Shown here one piece after another: positions 1-8,882 of a DNA stretch of 64,000 nucleotides; the stretch's first letter is position 1; every line of letters begins with the position of its first letter. Below the pieces are notes generated by a model. It worked only from the letters and a program-made list of their open reading frames with translations, did not search any database and was not told where the DNA came from. The translations under genes and the position numbers were made by a program. The stretch comes from Kitasatospora sp. MAA19 (GTDB taxonomy: Bacteria; Actinomycetota; Actinomycetes; Streptomycetales; Streptomycetaceae), in the NCBI RefSeq assembly GCF_029894125.1, contig NZ_JARXYZ010000002.1:434001-498000 (forward strand), written 5' to 3'.

Positions 1-881
1 ATCGTCTCGCCGTTCATCCGGACGGAGCGCTCCTGGCCGAGCACCACCTTGACGCCGTTGCGGGTGTCGAAGCCGGGCTTACCGGTGGTCACCGGGATGC
101 GTCGGACCCTCTTGCCGTCGCGGAGCAGGGTGAGCTCGTGGGTGGCCGCGTCGACCACCGACTCGACCCGGTCGCCGATCCGCAGGCTCAGCGCGCTGCG
201 GTCGCCGCCGTAGAGGCCGTCCGCGATCCGGCTGCCGGTGCCGTCGAAGGCCAGCGAGACGGTGGCCCCGGACGGCCAGTACTCCTCCGGGCGGAAGTGC
301 AGGTTCTTGTCGTCCACCCAGTACCAGGCGCCGGTGACGGCGGGTTGGGAGGCGACGGTCAGGGCGTGCTCGACCTCCTGGCGGGCCTGGGGGTCCTTCA
401 CCGCCTCGGACAGCTGCACGGTGAGCGGCTGGCCGACGCCGTAGACGCCACTGCCGGAGGAGTCCGGTCCCAGCTTCGCGGTCAGCAGCCGCTGCGCGGC
501 GAGGGTGCTGAAGCCCGCGGTGGTGTCCCCGCGGCCGCCCTTGCCGTTGTCGGCGGCGATCCGCACCGAGTAGTCGGTGCCGGCCTTCAGCCGGCCGGTG
601 GTCTGCCAGCTGTGCTGGTCCTCGGCGAGCTGTCCGGCCACCACCCTGCCGTCCGGGCCGACCACGGTGACGTCGGTGAGCCGGCTGCCGGGCACCGAGG
701 TCACCGTGACCGGCCGGGAGGGATCGACCTTGCCCACCGCCGAGAGATGGACGAGCGGGGCCGCGTCGATCCGGTGGGGACCGGTCGCCTCGTCGCCGAA
801 CGAGCAGGCGGCCAGCGGGGCCAGCACTGCGAGGGTCAGCGAGATGCCGCCGATACCTGCGATTCCGCGCCTGTCGGCCAT
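1..881 (-). CDS. L,D-transpeptidase lipoprotein, C-terminal part missing
   Basis: The frame opens with ATG at 881 and runs off the left edge, so only the first ~293 residues are visible. The start encodes a lipoprotein signal peptide with lipobox LAAC (Cys26). An Ig-like region follows, and the stretch ending VRRIPVTTGKPGF is the opening of a YkuD-type catalytic domain; the catalytic Cys/His motif would lie outside the window. The family makes 3-3 cross-links in peptidoglycan outside the membrane (family knowledge). It sits behind the cytochrome oxidase genes ctaC-ctaD-ctaF, separated by a strong terminator, as in other streptomycetes. The gene is real, but its full length and active site cannot be judged here. 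Confidence 0.85.
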   Translation of the reverse strand, partial: MADRRGIAGIGGISLTLAVLAPLAACSFGDEATGPHRIDAAPLVHLSAVGKVDPSRPVTVTSVPGSRLTDVTVVGPDGRVVAGQLAEDQHSWQTTGRLKAGTDYSVRIAADNGKGGRGDTTAGFSTLAAQRLLTAKLGPDSSGSGVYGVGQPLTVQLSEAVKDPQARQEVEHALTVASQPAVTGAWYWVDDKNLHFRPEEYWPSGATVSLAFDGTGSRIADGLYGGDRSALSLRIGDRVESVVDAATHELTLLRDGKRVRRIPVTTGKPGFDTRNGVKVVLGQERSVRMNGET

Positions 882-997
882 GACCGCCTCCGAGGGTTCG
901 CATGATTGATCAGATCGTAGGAACGGCATGGGGCGAAGCGACATCCGAGCGACCATCCGTTCACCCGGGCGAGTGAGGCGGTCACCCTGGGGAAGCA

Positions 998-1035
998 ACA
1001 GGGCCGGTCCCCCCGTGCGGGGGGACCGGCCCTGT
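998..1035 (-). terminator. Strong hairpin terminator after ctaF
   Basis: A perfect 17-bp stem (arms 998-1014 and 1019-1035) with loop GTGC lies directly after the ctaF stop codon. It should end the ctaC-ctaD-ctaF transcript before the transpeptidase gene. No long U tract follows, as is usual in streptomycetes. Confidence 0.85.
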
Positions 1036-1058
1036 CGTCGACGGTGGAACCAGGGAAC

Positions 1059-1475
1059 CTACTGGTTCTGGTTCTCACCCCGGTAGAACTCGAAGACCCA
1101 GCCGAAGAGGCCGATCAGGATGATCGGGATCGACCAGAACAGCAGCCACCAGCCGAAGATCACACCGAGGAACGCCAGCGAGCCACCGATCGCCAGGGAG
1201 AGCGGCTGCCAGCTGTGCGGGGCGAAGAAGCCCAGCTCGCCGGAGTCGTCCGCGACCTCGGCCTCGGGGTTGTCACCCGCGCCGCTGTCCACCCGGCGGG
1301 CGGTGAAGGCGAGGTAGTACCCGATGAAGGCGCAGAGCGAGAAGGCGAGGAAGAGCGCGGTGGTGCCGGCCGCCTCGATCCCGTGGTCCGAGTGGTTGGT
1401 CCACAGGCCGTAGGTGATGGCCATGGCGAGGACGAAGACCGCCAGGCCGAGGAAGATCTTTCCCTGTTCCCTCAT
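1059..1475 (-). CDS. ctaF: Cytochrome c oxidase subunit IV (actinobacterial)
   Basis: This 138-residue membrane protein matches the small actinobacterial subunit IV of the aa3 cytochrome c oxidase, which works in the bcc-aa3 supercomplex of the cytoplasmic membrane. Hydrophobic segments are visible at about residues 8-25, 38-58 and 94-130. The ATG overlaps the ctaD stop (ATGA), so translation is probably coupled. It is the third gene of ctaC-ctaD-ctaF and is followed by a terminator. Subunit IV has no catalytic metal site, so the assignment rests on position, length and membrane pattern. Confidence 0.92.
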   Translation of the reverse strand: MREQGKIFLGLAVFVLAMAITYGLWTNHSDHGIEAAGTTALFLAFSLCAFIGYYLAFTARRVDSGAGDNPEAEVADDSGELGFFAPHSWQPLSLAIGGSLAFLGVIFGWWLLFWSIPIILIGLFGWVFEFYRGENQNQ

Positions 1476-3250
1476 CAGGCGTCGCCCTCCTTCTTACCCT
1501 TGTCCAGCTTCGGGGCGTCGTACTTCGCCGGGGTCACACCGGCGAGGTGCTTGGCCGGCTCACCGTGGTTCTCCAGGTAGTCCAGCGCGGCGATCTCCGG
1601 GTGGTGGAGGTCGAAGGCCGGGGATTCGGAGCGGATCCGGGGCAGGGTGAGGAAGTTGTGCCGCGGCGGCGGGCAGGAGGTCGCCCACTCCAGCGAGCGG
1701 CCGTAGCCCCACGGGTCGTCGACCTCGATCTTCTCGCCGTACTTGGCGGTCTTCCACACGTTGTAGAGGAACGGCAGCATCGAGGCGCCGAGCACGAACG
1801 AACCGATGGTCGAGACGGTGTTCAGCGTGGTGAAGCCGTCCGAGGCCAGGTAGTCGGCGTAGCGGCGGGGCATGCCCTCCGCACCGAGCCAGTGCTGGAC
1901 CAGGAAGGTGGTGTGGAAGCCGAAGAACAGCGTCCAGAAGGTGATCTTGCCGAGGCGCTCGTCCAGCATCTTGCCGGTCATCTTCGGCCACCAGAAGTGG
2001 AAGCCGGCGAACATCGCGAAGACGACGGTGCCGAAGACCACGTAGTGGAAGTGGGCGACGACGAAGTACGAGTCCGAGACGTGGAAGTCGATCGGCGGGG
2101 AGGCCAGCAGAACACCGGTCAGACCACCGAACAGGAAGGTGACCAGGAAGCCGACCGTCCAGAGCATCGGCGTCTCGAAGCTCAGCGAGCCCTTCCACAT
2201 GGTGCCGACCCAGTTGAAGAACTTCACACCGGTCGGGACCGCGATCAGGAAGGTCATGAAGGAGAAGAACGGCAGCAGCACCTGGCCGGTGACGTACATG
2301 TGGTGCGCCCACACCGTCACGGACAGACCGGCGATCGCGATGGTGGCCGCGATCAGACCGGAGTAGCCGAACATCGGCTTGCGGCTGAAGACCGGGATGA
2401 TCTCCGAGACGATGCCGAAGAACGGCAGCGCGATGATGTACACCTCGGGGTGGCCGAAGAACCAGAAGAGGTGTTGCCACAACATCGCCCCGCCGTTGGC
2501 GGGATCGAATACGTGGGCCCCGAATTTACGGTCCGCCTCCAGGGCGAACAGCGCGGCGGCCAGGACCGGGAAGGCCAGCAGGACCAGCACGGCGGTCAGC
2601 AGGACGTTCCAGACGAAGATCGACATCCGGAACATCGTCATGCCGGGGGCGCGCATGCAGATGATCGTGGTGATGAAGTTGACCGCACCGAGGATCGTGC
2701 CGAAGCCGGAGAAGGCCAGACCCATGATCCACATGTCGGCGCCGACGCCCGGCGAGCGGACCGCGTCCGACAGCGGGGAGTAGGCGAACCAGCCGAAGTT
2801 GGCGGCACCGTTCGGGGTGAGGAAGCCCGCCACCGCGATGGTCGAGCCGAAGAGGTACAGCCAGTACGCGAACATGTTCAGACGCGGGAACGCCACGTCC
2901 GGGGCGCCGATCTGCAGCGGCATGATCCAGTTCGCGAAGCCGGCGAACAGCGGCGTCGCGAACATCAGCAGCATGATCGTGCCGTGCATCGTGAACGCCT
3001 GGTTGAACTGCTCGTTCGACAGGATCTGGGTCCCGGGACGCGCCAGCTCGGCGCGCATGACCAGGGCGAGGATGCCACCGATCAGGAAGAAGGCGAACGA
3101 CGTGCCCAGGTACAGGGTGCCGATCGTCTTGTGGTCGGTGGTGGTCAGCCACTTGATGATGGTCGAACCCGGCTTGCGGGTCCGCTGCGCCCCGACCGTG
3201 ACGGCCCCGGCGCCCCCGCCGGCCGCGGCGGGCTCGTTGAGGATGGTCAC
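1475..3250 (-). CDS. ctaD: Cytochrome c oxidase subunit I
   Basis: This 591-residue protein is the catalytic subunit of aa3 cytochrome c oxidase, which reduces oxygen to water and pumps protons. Multiple transmembrane helices are evident. Family landmarks include the helix II histidine region (AFTMHGTIM, about residue 88), the CuB/cross-linked Tyr region [13 protein letters not shown], and the paired-histidine region [11 protein letters not shown] that binds haem a3 and haem a. The start is GTG at 3250, overlapping the ctaC stop as GTGA, so ctaC and ctaD are translationally coupled. An Ala/Gly-rich N-terminal extension precedes the first helix, which is common in actinobacteria. Confidence 0.97.
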   Translation of the reverse strand: MTILNEPAAAGGGAGAVTVGAQRTRKPGSTIIKWLTTTDHKTIGTLYLGTSFAFFLIGGILALVMRAELARPGTQILSNEQFNQAFTMHGTIMLLMFATPLFAGFANWIMPLQIGAPDVAFPRLNMFAYWLYLFGSTIAVAGFLTPNGAANFGWFAYSPLSDAVRSPGVGADMWIMGLAFSGFGTILGAVNFITTIICMRAPGMTMFRMSIFVWNVLLTAVLVLLAFPVLAAALFALEADRKFGAHVFDPANGGAMLWQHLFWFFGHPEVYIIALPFFGIVSEIIPVFSRKPMFGYSGLIAATIAIAGLSVTVWAHHMYVTGQVLLPFFSFMTFLIAVPTGVKFFNWVGTMWKGSLSFETPMLWTVGFLVTFLFGGLTGVLLASPPIDFHVSDSYFVVAHFHYVVFGTVVFAMFAGFHFWWPKMTGKMLDERLGKITFWTLFFGFHTTFLVQHWLGAEGMPRRYADYLASDGFTTLNTVSTIGSFVLGASMLPFLYNVWKTAKYGEKIEVDDPWGYGRSLEWATSCPPPRHNFLTLPRIRSESPAFDLHHPEIAALDYLENHGEPAKHLAGVTPAKYDAPKLDKGKKEGDA

Positions 3251-4101
3251 TTCTCTTCACTTCCCATGGTCGTGATGCCGGAGGGCACCGCGCCGGTCTG
3301 GCCCTTGGCCCGGAGGTCCGCCAGGTGCTTGTCGTAGTCGGCGCGGTCGACGACCTTGACGTTGAACAGCATGCGCGAGTGGTCGACGCCACAGAGCTCC
3401 GCACACTTGCCCATGTACTCGCCCTTGACGGTGGGGGTGACCTCGAACCTGTTCACCACGCCCGGCACGACGTCCATCTTCATCATGAAGTTGACGGGCC
3501 AGAAGTCGTGGATGACGTCACGCGAGGTCAGACGGAACTGAACCGTCTCGTTGACCGGCAGCCAGAGCGTCGGAGCGTCCTTGGGCGTACCGACGTCGTA
3601 CGCGGCGTCCTTGTTGGCCGGGTCGGGGTTCTCGGTGTTCTCGTAGTTGAACGCCCAGCTCCACTGGAAGCCGACCACGTTGACCGTGTGCTGCGGCTTC
3701 TCGGAGACGGCGATCAGCTTCGACTCGTCGCGGGCGACGAAGTAGAAGAGCACCGACACGATGATGATGGGGACCGCGGTGTAGAGCGCCTCGATGGGCA
3801 CGTTGTACCGGGTCTGCGGAGGGACCTCCACACCGGTGCGGCTGCGCCGGTGGAAGATCACGCTCCAGATGATCAGACCCCACATCAGTACGCCGACCAC
3901 CAGCGCCGCGATCCAGGAACCCTGCCACATCTGGAGGACCATCGGCCCTTCCTTGGTGACGGGGCTCGGGAGGCCAAGCCTGGGCAGGTCGTTGGCCGAG
4001 CAGCCGGTGGCGGTCGCGATGACGAGGCCCAGTGCCAGCGCCTGAGGCAGCTTCCGCCGCATCGTGCGCCGCGGCGAGCGGTCGGAGCCGTTGGGACTCA
4101 C
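3247..4101 (-). CDS. ctaC: Cytochrome c oxidase subunit II
   Basis: This 284-residue membrane-anchored subunit carries the CuA centre that accepts electrons for the aa3 oxidase. The CuA ligands appear in the segment [13 protein letters not shown] near residue 235. The N-terminus has a Cys-ended signal (ATATGC, Cys34) followed by two transmembrane helices. The frame is open upstream to 4314, but GTG 4101 is preferred: it has a GGAAGG ribosome site 6 nt upstream, and the encoded start ([12 protein letters not shown]) resembles other Streptomyces CtaC starts. It is the first gene of the operon. Confidence 0.95.
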   Translation of the reverse strand: MSPNGSDRSPRRTMRRKLPQALALGLVIATATGCSANDLPRLGLPSPVTKEGPMVLQMWQGSWIAALVVGVLMWGLIIWSVIFHRRSRTGVEVPPQTRYNVPIEALYTAVPIIIVSVLFYFVARDESKLIAVSEKPQHTVNVVGFQWSWAFNYENTENPDPANKDAAYDVGTPKDAPTLWLPVNETVQFRLTSRDVIHDFWPVNFMMKMDVVPGVVNRFEVTPTVKGEYMGKCAELCGVDHSRMLFNVKVVDRADYDKHLADLRAKGQTGAVPSGITTMGSEEK

Positions 4102-4451
4102 GTAGCGCCTTCCCGAAGTCTCGCCCGCCTTCGCGTCGCCCCGCGGAGGATTGTGAGCCTCCCCGGCGACCCGTCCACGGGCACGGTTTGAATGCTTATG
4201 CGGGCCAAACCCTACTCCAGCCTTATGCGCTCCTGACGGGCAGCCCCCGGTAACGCGCCGCCCGGTCGCCCGATCAGGCCCGGCAGGGGCTGCGTCGCAG
4301 GTCATCGTAGGCATTCGAGGTCCTTACGCCCGATCGGGGGATGACGTCGAACAACGCGGGTGACGGTCCGTCGGACGAGGACGAAGCGGACATTCGGGGT
4401 GATCGACTGACGGCCGGTAAGCGACGTCATCGGACCGGAAGGCCTCCCGGT
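4102..4451. other. Divergent intergenic region between ctaC and the desulfurase-TusA gene
   Basis: These 350 bp must hold both divergent promoters. The stretch 4190-4225 is AT-richer than its surroundings and may include the ctaC promoter. The only clear element I see is the GGAAGG ribosome site at 4437-4442 for the rightward gene. No recognised operator or RNA element was found. Confidence 0.5.
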
Positions 4452-5861
4452 GTGCCGTTAAATGTGACCGTGTACTTCGACGCGGCTTCGACGGCCCCTC
4501 TGCACCCCGTCGCACGGCAGGCACTGATCGCCGCCCTGGACGAGGGCTGGGCCGACCCGGCCCGGCTGTACCGCTCCGGCCGACAGGCCCGGATGCTGCT
4601 GGACGCCGCCCGCGAGACGGTGGCCGAGGCCCTGGGCGCCCGGGCCGACGAGATCGCCTTCACCGCGAGCGGGACGCAGGCGGTACAGCTCGGCATGCAG
4701 GGCGCGCTGACCGGCCACCGGCGGCGCGGCGGGCACCTGGTGCACTCTGCGGTGGAGCACTCCAGCGTGCTGCACGTCGCCGAAGGGCACGAGGTCGGCG
4801 GCGGCACCGTCTCGGTGGCGCCGGTGGACCGCGCCGGACGGGTCGACCCGGAGGCCTTCGCCGCGCTGCTGCGCGCGGACACCGCGCTGGCCGTCCTGCA
4901 GAGCGCCAACCACGAGGTGGGGACGGTCCAACCGGTCGGCGAGGTCGCCGGGCACTGCCGCGAGGCCGGCGTCCCGCTGCTGGTCGACGCGGCGCAGAGC
5001 GTCGGGCGGGTGGACGTCCCGGCCGGCTGGTCGCTGCTGACCGCCAGCGCGCACAAGTGGGGCGGGCCGCCCGGGGTCGGGGTGCTGGCGGTGCGCAAGG
5101 GCGTCCGGTACGTCTCGCCGCTGCCGGCCGACGAACGCGAGGGCGGACGGGTGCCCGGCTACGTCAATGTCCCGGCCATCGTGGCCGCGGCCGCCTCGCT
5201 GCGGGCCGTCCGGGCCGAGGCCGAGCGGGAGAACGCCCGGCTGCACGCGCTGGTGGAGCGGATCCGGGCCCGGGTGCCGCAGCTGGTGCCCGAGGTCGAG
5301 GTGGTCGGCGACCCGGTGCGGCGGCTGCCGCACATCGTCACCTTCTCCTGCCTGTACGTGGACGGCGAGGTGCTGCTCACCGAGCTGGACCGGGCGGGCT
5401 TCGCGGTCTCCTCCGGCTCCTCCTGCACCTCCTCCACCCTGACGCCGAGCCATGTGCTGGCCGCGATGGGGGTGCTCACGGAGGGGAACGTCCGGGTCTC
5501 GCTGCCCGCCGGGACGGCCGAGGCGGACGTCGAGCGCTTCCTCACCGTGCTGCCGGAGCTGGTCGCGGGCGTGCGGGCGCCGCTCGGGCTGGACCTGCCG
5601 GCGCCGCGGGTGCGGACGCGGACCCTCGTCATCGACGCCCTGGGCAAGCGGTGTCCGCTGCCGGTGATCGAGCTGGCGAAGCGGATCGGCGAGGTGCCGG
5701 AGGGCGGTACGGTCGCCGTGCTGTCGGACGACGAGGCGGCTCGGTTGGACATCCCGGCCTGGTGCGAGATGCGCGGGCAGGAGTACGCGGGCGAGGCCCC
5801 GGCCGCCGACTACGGCGGCGACCGGGGCACGGCCTACCTGGTCGTCCGGCGGACTACTTGA
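4452..5861 (+). CDS. Cysteine desulfurase fused to a TusA-type sulfur carrier
   Basis: This 469-residue fusion has an N-terminal class V aminotransferase (NifS/IscS-like) of about 380 residues and a C-terminal TusA/SirA domain of about 80. The PLP lysine is Lys202 in SAHKWGGPP. The catalytic cysteine is Cys325 in SSGSSCTSST. The TusA active-site Cys401 lies in KRCPLPVIE. The expected chemistry is persulfide formation from cysteine on the desulfurase and transfer in cis to the TusA cysteine. GTG 4452 is chosen because GGAAGG lies 9 nt upstream; GTG 4464 is an alternative. The 3' end overlaps the convergent kinase gene by 8 bp. The final sulfur acceptor cannot be read from the sequence. Confidence 0.9.
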   Translation: MPLNVTVYFDAASTAPLHPVARQALIAALDEGWADPARLYRSGRQARMLLDAARETVAEALGARADEIAFTASGTQAVQLGMQGALTGHRRRGGHLVHSAVEHSSVLHVAEGHEVGGGTVSVAPVDRAGRVDPEAFAALLRADTALAVLQSANHEVGTVQPVGEVAGHCREAGVPLLVDAAQSVGRVDVPAGWSLLTASAHKWGGPPGVGVLAVRKGVRYVSPLPADEREGGRVPGYVNVPAIVAAAASLRAVRAEAERENARLHALVERIRARVPQLVPEVEVVGDPVRRLPHIVTFSCLYVDGEVLLTELDRAGFAVSSGSSCTSSTLTPSHVLAAMGVLTEGNVRVSLPAGTAEADVERFLTVLPELVAGVRAPLGLDLPAPRVRTRTLVIDALGKRCPLPVIELAKRIGEVPEGGTVAVLSDDEAARLDIPAWCEMRGQEYAGEAPAADYGGDRGTAYLVVRRTT

Positions 5862-6831
5862 CCAGGTGCGCGCGGACGTCCGCGGCGGCCTCGGCGCCGT
5901 AGGCGTCCTCGAAGCGCTTCAGGAAGGCGGACGGGCGCAGCTCGTACTCCTGGGTGCCGACGGTCTCGATCACCAGGGTGGCGAGCATGCAACCGAGCTG
6001 GGCGGAGCGCTCCAGGTCCAGCTGCCAGGACAGGCCGACCAGGAAGCCGGCCCGGAAGGCGTCGCCGACGCCGGTCGGGTCGACCTTCGCCTCCTCGGCG
6101 GCGCAGCCGACCAGGATCGGTGCCTCGCCCTTGCGCTCGATCCGCACGCCCTTGCTGCCCAGGGTGGTGATCCGGGTGCCGACCCGGGTGAGGAGCTCCT
6201 CGGCACCCCAGCCGGTCTTGCTCTCGATCAGCGCGGCCTCGTACTCGTTGGTGAAGAGGTACGCGGCGCCGTCGACGATCTCCCGAATGTCGTCGCCCTC
6301 CAGGCGGGCCAGCTGCTGGGAGGGGTCGGCGGCGAAGGCGTAGCCGCGGGTGCGGCACTCCTGGGTGTGCCGGACCATGCCCTGCGGGTCGTCGGCGCCG
6401 ATCAGGACGAGGTCGAGGCCGCCGACGCGGTCGGCGATCGGCTTGAGCTCGATGTTGCGGGCCTCCGCCATGGCACCGGTGTAGAACGAGGCGATCTGGT
6501 TGTGGTCCTCGTCCGTGGTGCACATGAAGCGGGCCGTGTGCCGGGTCTCGGAGATGTGGACGGAGGTGCAGTCCACGTTGTTGCGCTCCAGCCAGCTGCG
6601 GTACTCGGCGAAGTCCGCGCCGGCCGCGCCGACCAGGATCGGGCGGAGTCCGAGCACGCCCATGCCGAACGCGATGTTCGGCGCGACCCCGCCGCGGCGG
6701 ATGTCCAGGGTGTCGACCAGGAAGGACAGCGACACGGTGTGCAGCTGCTCGGCGACGAGCTGGTCGGCGAACCGACCGGGGAACGTCATCAGGTGGTCGG
6801 TGGCGATCGAGCCGGCGACGGCGATACGCAC
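5854..6831 (-). CDS. PfkB-family carbohydrate/adenosine kinase
   Basis: This 325-residue protein is a ribokinase/PfkB-fold kinase. Landmarks are the N-terminal VAGSIATDHL segment, the glycine pair GGVAPNIAFG, and the C-terminal anion hole with catalytic Asp in DPTGVGDAFRAGF near residue 250. Location beside ctaC and length match the actinobacterial gene called cbhK/adoK, the mycobacterial version of which phosphorylates adenosine (family knowledge); the substrate here is inferred. GTG 6831 is chosen because AGGAG lies 8 nt upstream. Longer in-frame extensions to 7344 are improbable. The 3' end overlaps the convergent desulfurase-TusA gene. Confidence 0.9.
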   Translation of the reverse strand: MRIAVAGSIATDHLMTFPGRFADQLVAEQLHTVSLSFLVDTLDIRRGGVAPNIAFGMGVLGLRPILVGAAGADFAEYRSWLERNNVDCTSVHISETRHTARFMCTTDEDHNQIASFYTGAMAEARNIELKPIADRVGGLDLVLIGADDPQGMVRHTQECRTRGYAFAADPSQQLARLEGDDIREIVDGAAYLFTNEYEAALIESKTGWGAEELLTRVGTRITTLGSKGVRIERKGEAPILVGCAAEEAKVDPTGVGDAFRAGFLVGLSWQLDLERSAQLGCMLATLVIETVGTQEYELRPSAFLKRFEDAYGAEAAADVRAHLVK

Positions 6832-7113
6832 GGAAGGTCTCCTCAAGATGGCTACAGGGCCAGCGGGCATGCACGGGTGAACCCACTCACGGTACCGGGC
6901 CCTGGGCGGGCGGCAGCAAGACCGCCGCAATCGGCCATCTCTGCGGGCGGTGGTGGCACCCGCCGCCGTCGAACGTGTACTACCTCCGGGTAGCACTGGT
7001 GGGCGGGCCGAGCCCCGGCCTAGGGTCGGCAGTAGGGCCCCTGCCCGACCAGGTCCGGGCCCCGTCGTCGACCGTGGCAGTGCGGCCACGGCCCTGGATC
7101 GGAGCGATGCCCG

Positions 7114-7323
7114 ATGATGCCCAACCACCCCCCGCTGACTGCCCTCCGGGACGGGGCGGACGGCGAGACCCTCGACGCGCTGGTGAGTTCGTCCCGGCGA
7201 CTGCGCCGTTTCTGGCCACTGCTGGCGTCCGGCCCGGAGCCGACCGCGCCCGCCCGGGAGGGGTTCCGGGTGCCGTCCCGTGCGCAGCGGCTGGTAGCCG
7301 GGATGGCCGAGTACGGCAACTGA
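7114..7323 (+). CDS. Small hypothetical protein (69 aa)
   Basis: This short frame has very high third-position GC and a GGAG ribosome site 9 nt before the ATG, so it is probably real. The product is Arg/Leu-rich, with SSRRLRRFWPLLAS in the middle and AQRLVAGMAEYGN at the end. There is no signal peptide, membrane segment or metal motif. ATG 7117 is an equally possible start. It stands alone between the divergent kinase gene and a lipoprotein gene. I do not recognise the family. Confidence 0.55.
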   Translation: MMPNHPPLTALRDGADGETLDALVSSSRRLRRFWPLLASGPEPTAPAREGFRVPSRAQRLVAGMAEYGN

Positions 7324-7449
7324 CCCGGCGCCCGGCCCGGCCACGGGGCAGGGCCGGGGCCGGGTGGAACCGGATCCGTCCGGGTCACGTCACATCCGCG
7401 CGGAGCGGCCGAGCGGGCGGCGCCGCTGAGCCCTCGGGAGGATGTACAG

Positions 7450-8139
7450 ATGGATCTGGAGACGATGCCCCGGCGCGGTCGGCGGGTGACGGCCCTGGCG
7501 GGTCTGGTGCTGGCGGCGGCGGTCACGGTGGCCGGGTGCAACGGGGACGGCAAGACCTCCTCGGACTCGGCGGCGGCCGGCGCGGCCTCGACCACGACCT
7601 CGGCCGGCACGACGGCGTCCCCGCAGGCCCCGGCGGACTCCGCCACCCCGCCCGCCGCCACCCCGCCCTCGGACCCGGCGTCCGCACCGGCGGCGAGCCC
7701 GTCGACCGGCTCCTCCCCCGGCTCGGCCGCGCCGGCCCCGGCGCAGCCGTCGGCGACCACCTCGCCGGGCACTCCCCCGGGGATCGCGGTCGGCGAGCCC
7801 GACCCGGCCGGGACGGGGGCGCGGCCGGCGGTCTCCTACCGGGTGGACGGCAGCAACCAGCTGACCGTCTACTTCTTCGGCGGGGTCTGCCAGCAGTACG
7901 CGCTGAAGGCGGACGAGTCGCACCCCGGCCGGGTGGACGTACGGATCGTGGTCGCGGCGCCGATGCCGCCCGGGCAGGTCTGCAACGCGCTGGCCAAGCG
8001 GCAGACGGTGTCCGCCGATCTGCGCTCGCCGCTGGCGGGGCGGACGGTGACCGACCAGTCGAGCGGCCAGAACGTGCCGCTGGAGGCCGACCCGCACATG
8101 GGCCCGGACCCGGTCACGCCGGACGTCGCCGGGCAGTAG
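7450..8139 (+). CDS. Secreted lipoprotein of unknown function
   Basis: This 229-residue protein begins with a twin-arginine-like basic start (RRGRR), a hydrophobic core and lipobox VAGC (Cys30), so it is probably a membrane-anchored surface lipoprotein. Residues 35-115 are a low-complexity Ala/Thr/Ser/Pro linker. The C-terminal ~105 residues (from RPAVSYRVDGSNQ) look like a compact extracellular domain with two cysteines (GGVCQQY and GQVCNAL) that could form a disulfide. The domain is not one I can name. A very long inverted repeat starts at its stop codon. Confidence 0.8.
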   Translation: MDLETMPRRGRRVTALAGLVLAAAVTVAGCNGDGKTSSDSAAAGAASTTTSAGTTASPQAPADSATPPAATPPSDPASAPAASPSTGSSPGSAAPAPAQPSATTSPGTPPGIAVGEPDPAGTGARPAVSYRVDGSNQLTVYFFGGVCQQYALKADESHPGRVDVRIVVAAPMPPGQVCNALAKRQTVSADLRSPLAGRTVTDQSSGQNVPLEADPHMGPDPVTPDVAGQ

Positions 8140-8196
8140 GGCTTGTCTGACAATTCGCGTCGCATCAGCGCGCGGCGGGAATTGTCAGACAAGCCC
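8139..8196. repeat. Long inverted repeat with GntR/FadR-like palindromes in both arms
   Basis: Arms 8139-8156 and 8179-8196 are perfect 18-bp reverse complements, and pairing continues imperfectly inward. Each arm contains TTGTCTGACAA, itself a palindrome that fits the FadR-subfamily operator pattern TnGTnnnACnA. The left arm starts on the last base of the lipoprotein stop codon. It could be a terminator, a double operator or a repeated extragenic element. Confidence 0.75.
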
Positions 8197-8216
8197 GAGG
8201 GCGGGGCACGGTGAAA

Positions 8217-8258
8217 CGCGAAGGCGGCCCCGGGGAGATCCCCGGGGCCGCCTTCGCG
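8217..8258. terminator. Bidirectional hairpin terminator between lipoprotein and erpA
   Basis: A perfect stem of about 19 bp with loop AGAT lies in the convergent gap between the lipoprotein gene and erpA. It is symmetric and can serve both strands. Confidence 0.85.
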
Positions 8259-8283
8259 GTGCGGCCCGACTGAGCGGTACCGC

Positions 8284-8637
8284 TTAGCTGAACGAGTCGC
8301 CGCAGGCGCAGGAGCCGGTGGCGTTCGGGTTGTCGATCGTGAAGCCCTGCTTCTCGATGGTGTCGACGAAGTCGACGGTGGCGCCGCCCAGGTACGGGGC
8401 GCTCATCCGGTCGGTGACGACCTTGACACCGTTGAAGTCCTTGATCACGTCGCCGTCGAGCGAGCGCTCGTCGAAGAACAGCTGGTAACGCAGGCCGGAG
8501 CAGCCACCGGGCTGGACGGCCACGCGGAGCGCGAGGTCGTCACGGCCTTCCTGCTCCAGCAGGCCCTTGACCTTGGCCGCGGCGGCATCGGTAAGGAGGA
8601 TGCCACTTTCGACAGTGGTCTCGTCCTGGACGGTCAT
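8284..8637 (-). CDS. erpA: Iron-sulfur cluster insertion protein (A-type carrier)
   Basis: This 117-residue protein is an A-type Fe-S carrier of the HesB/IscA/ErpA family. The three conserved cluster-binding cysteines are Cys46 in QPGGCSGLRY and Cys110 and Cys112 in GSCACGDSF. Length and motif spacing are normal. It carries clusters to target enzymes in the cytoplasm; Fe-S enzymes in this window include quinolinate synthase and lipoyl synthase. A bidirectional terminator follows it. The choice between ErpA and other A-type names rests on actinobacterial convention. Confidence 0.93.
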   Translation of the reverse strand: MTVQDETTVESGILLTDAAAAKVKGLLEQEGRDDLALRVAVQPGGCSGLRYQLFFDERSLDGDVIKDFNGVKVVTDRMSAPYLGGATVDFVDTIEKQGFTIDNPNATGSCACGDSFS

Positions 8638-8882
8638 CTGCTTTCTCCCGGTCTTGGCGACGGTCTGCCGCCAGTGCCAACCACCGGCCGTCCGGATTCA
8701 TTTCCCGGACGGAGGTTGTTTCGTCGGCCTGTCGACGGCGGAATTTCCGTGGGCCGGGTGTGCCACCCGCGTCCCCTACGCTCCCCATGCTCGCACAACC
8801 CGGGAGGACGGGTCACCGCCCGAGCCGCGGAATCCGGGGGAACCGGCCCCGGGCCGGGTCGGCGGACGCCAGGATGGTGGCC

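Noticed and set aside
4102..4314. 71-residue N-terminal extension of CtaC
   Set aside because: It lacks a ribosome site and family similarity; GTG 4101 has both a ribosome site and the expected signal sequence.
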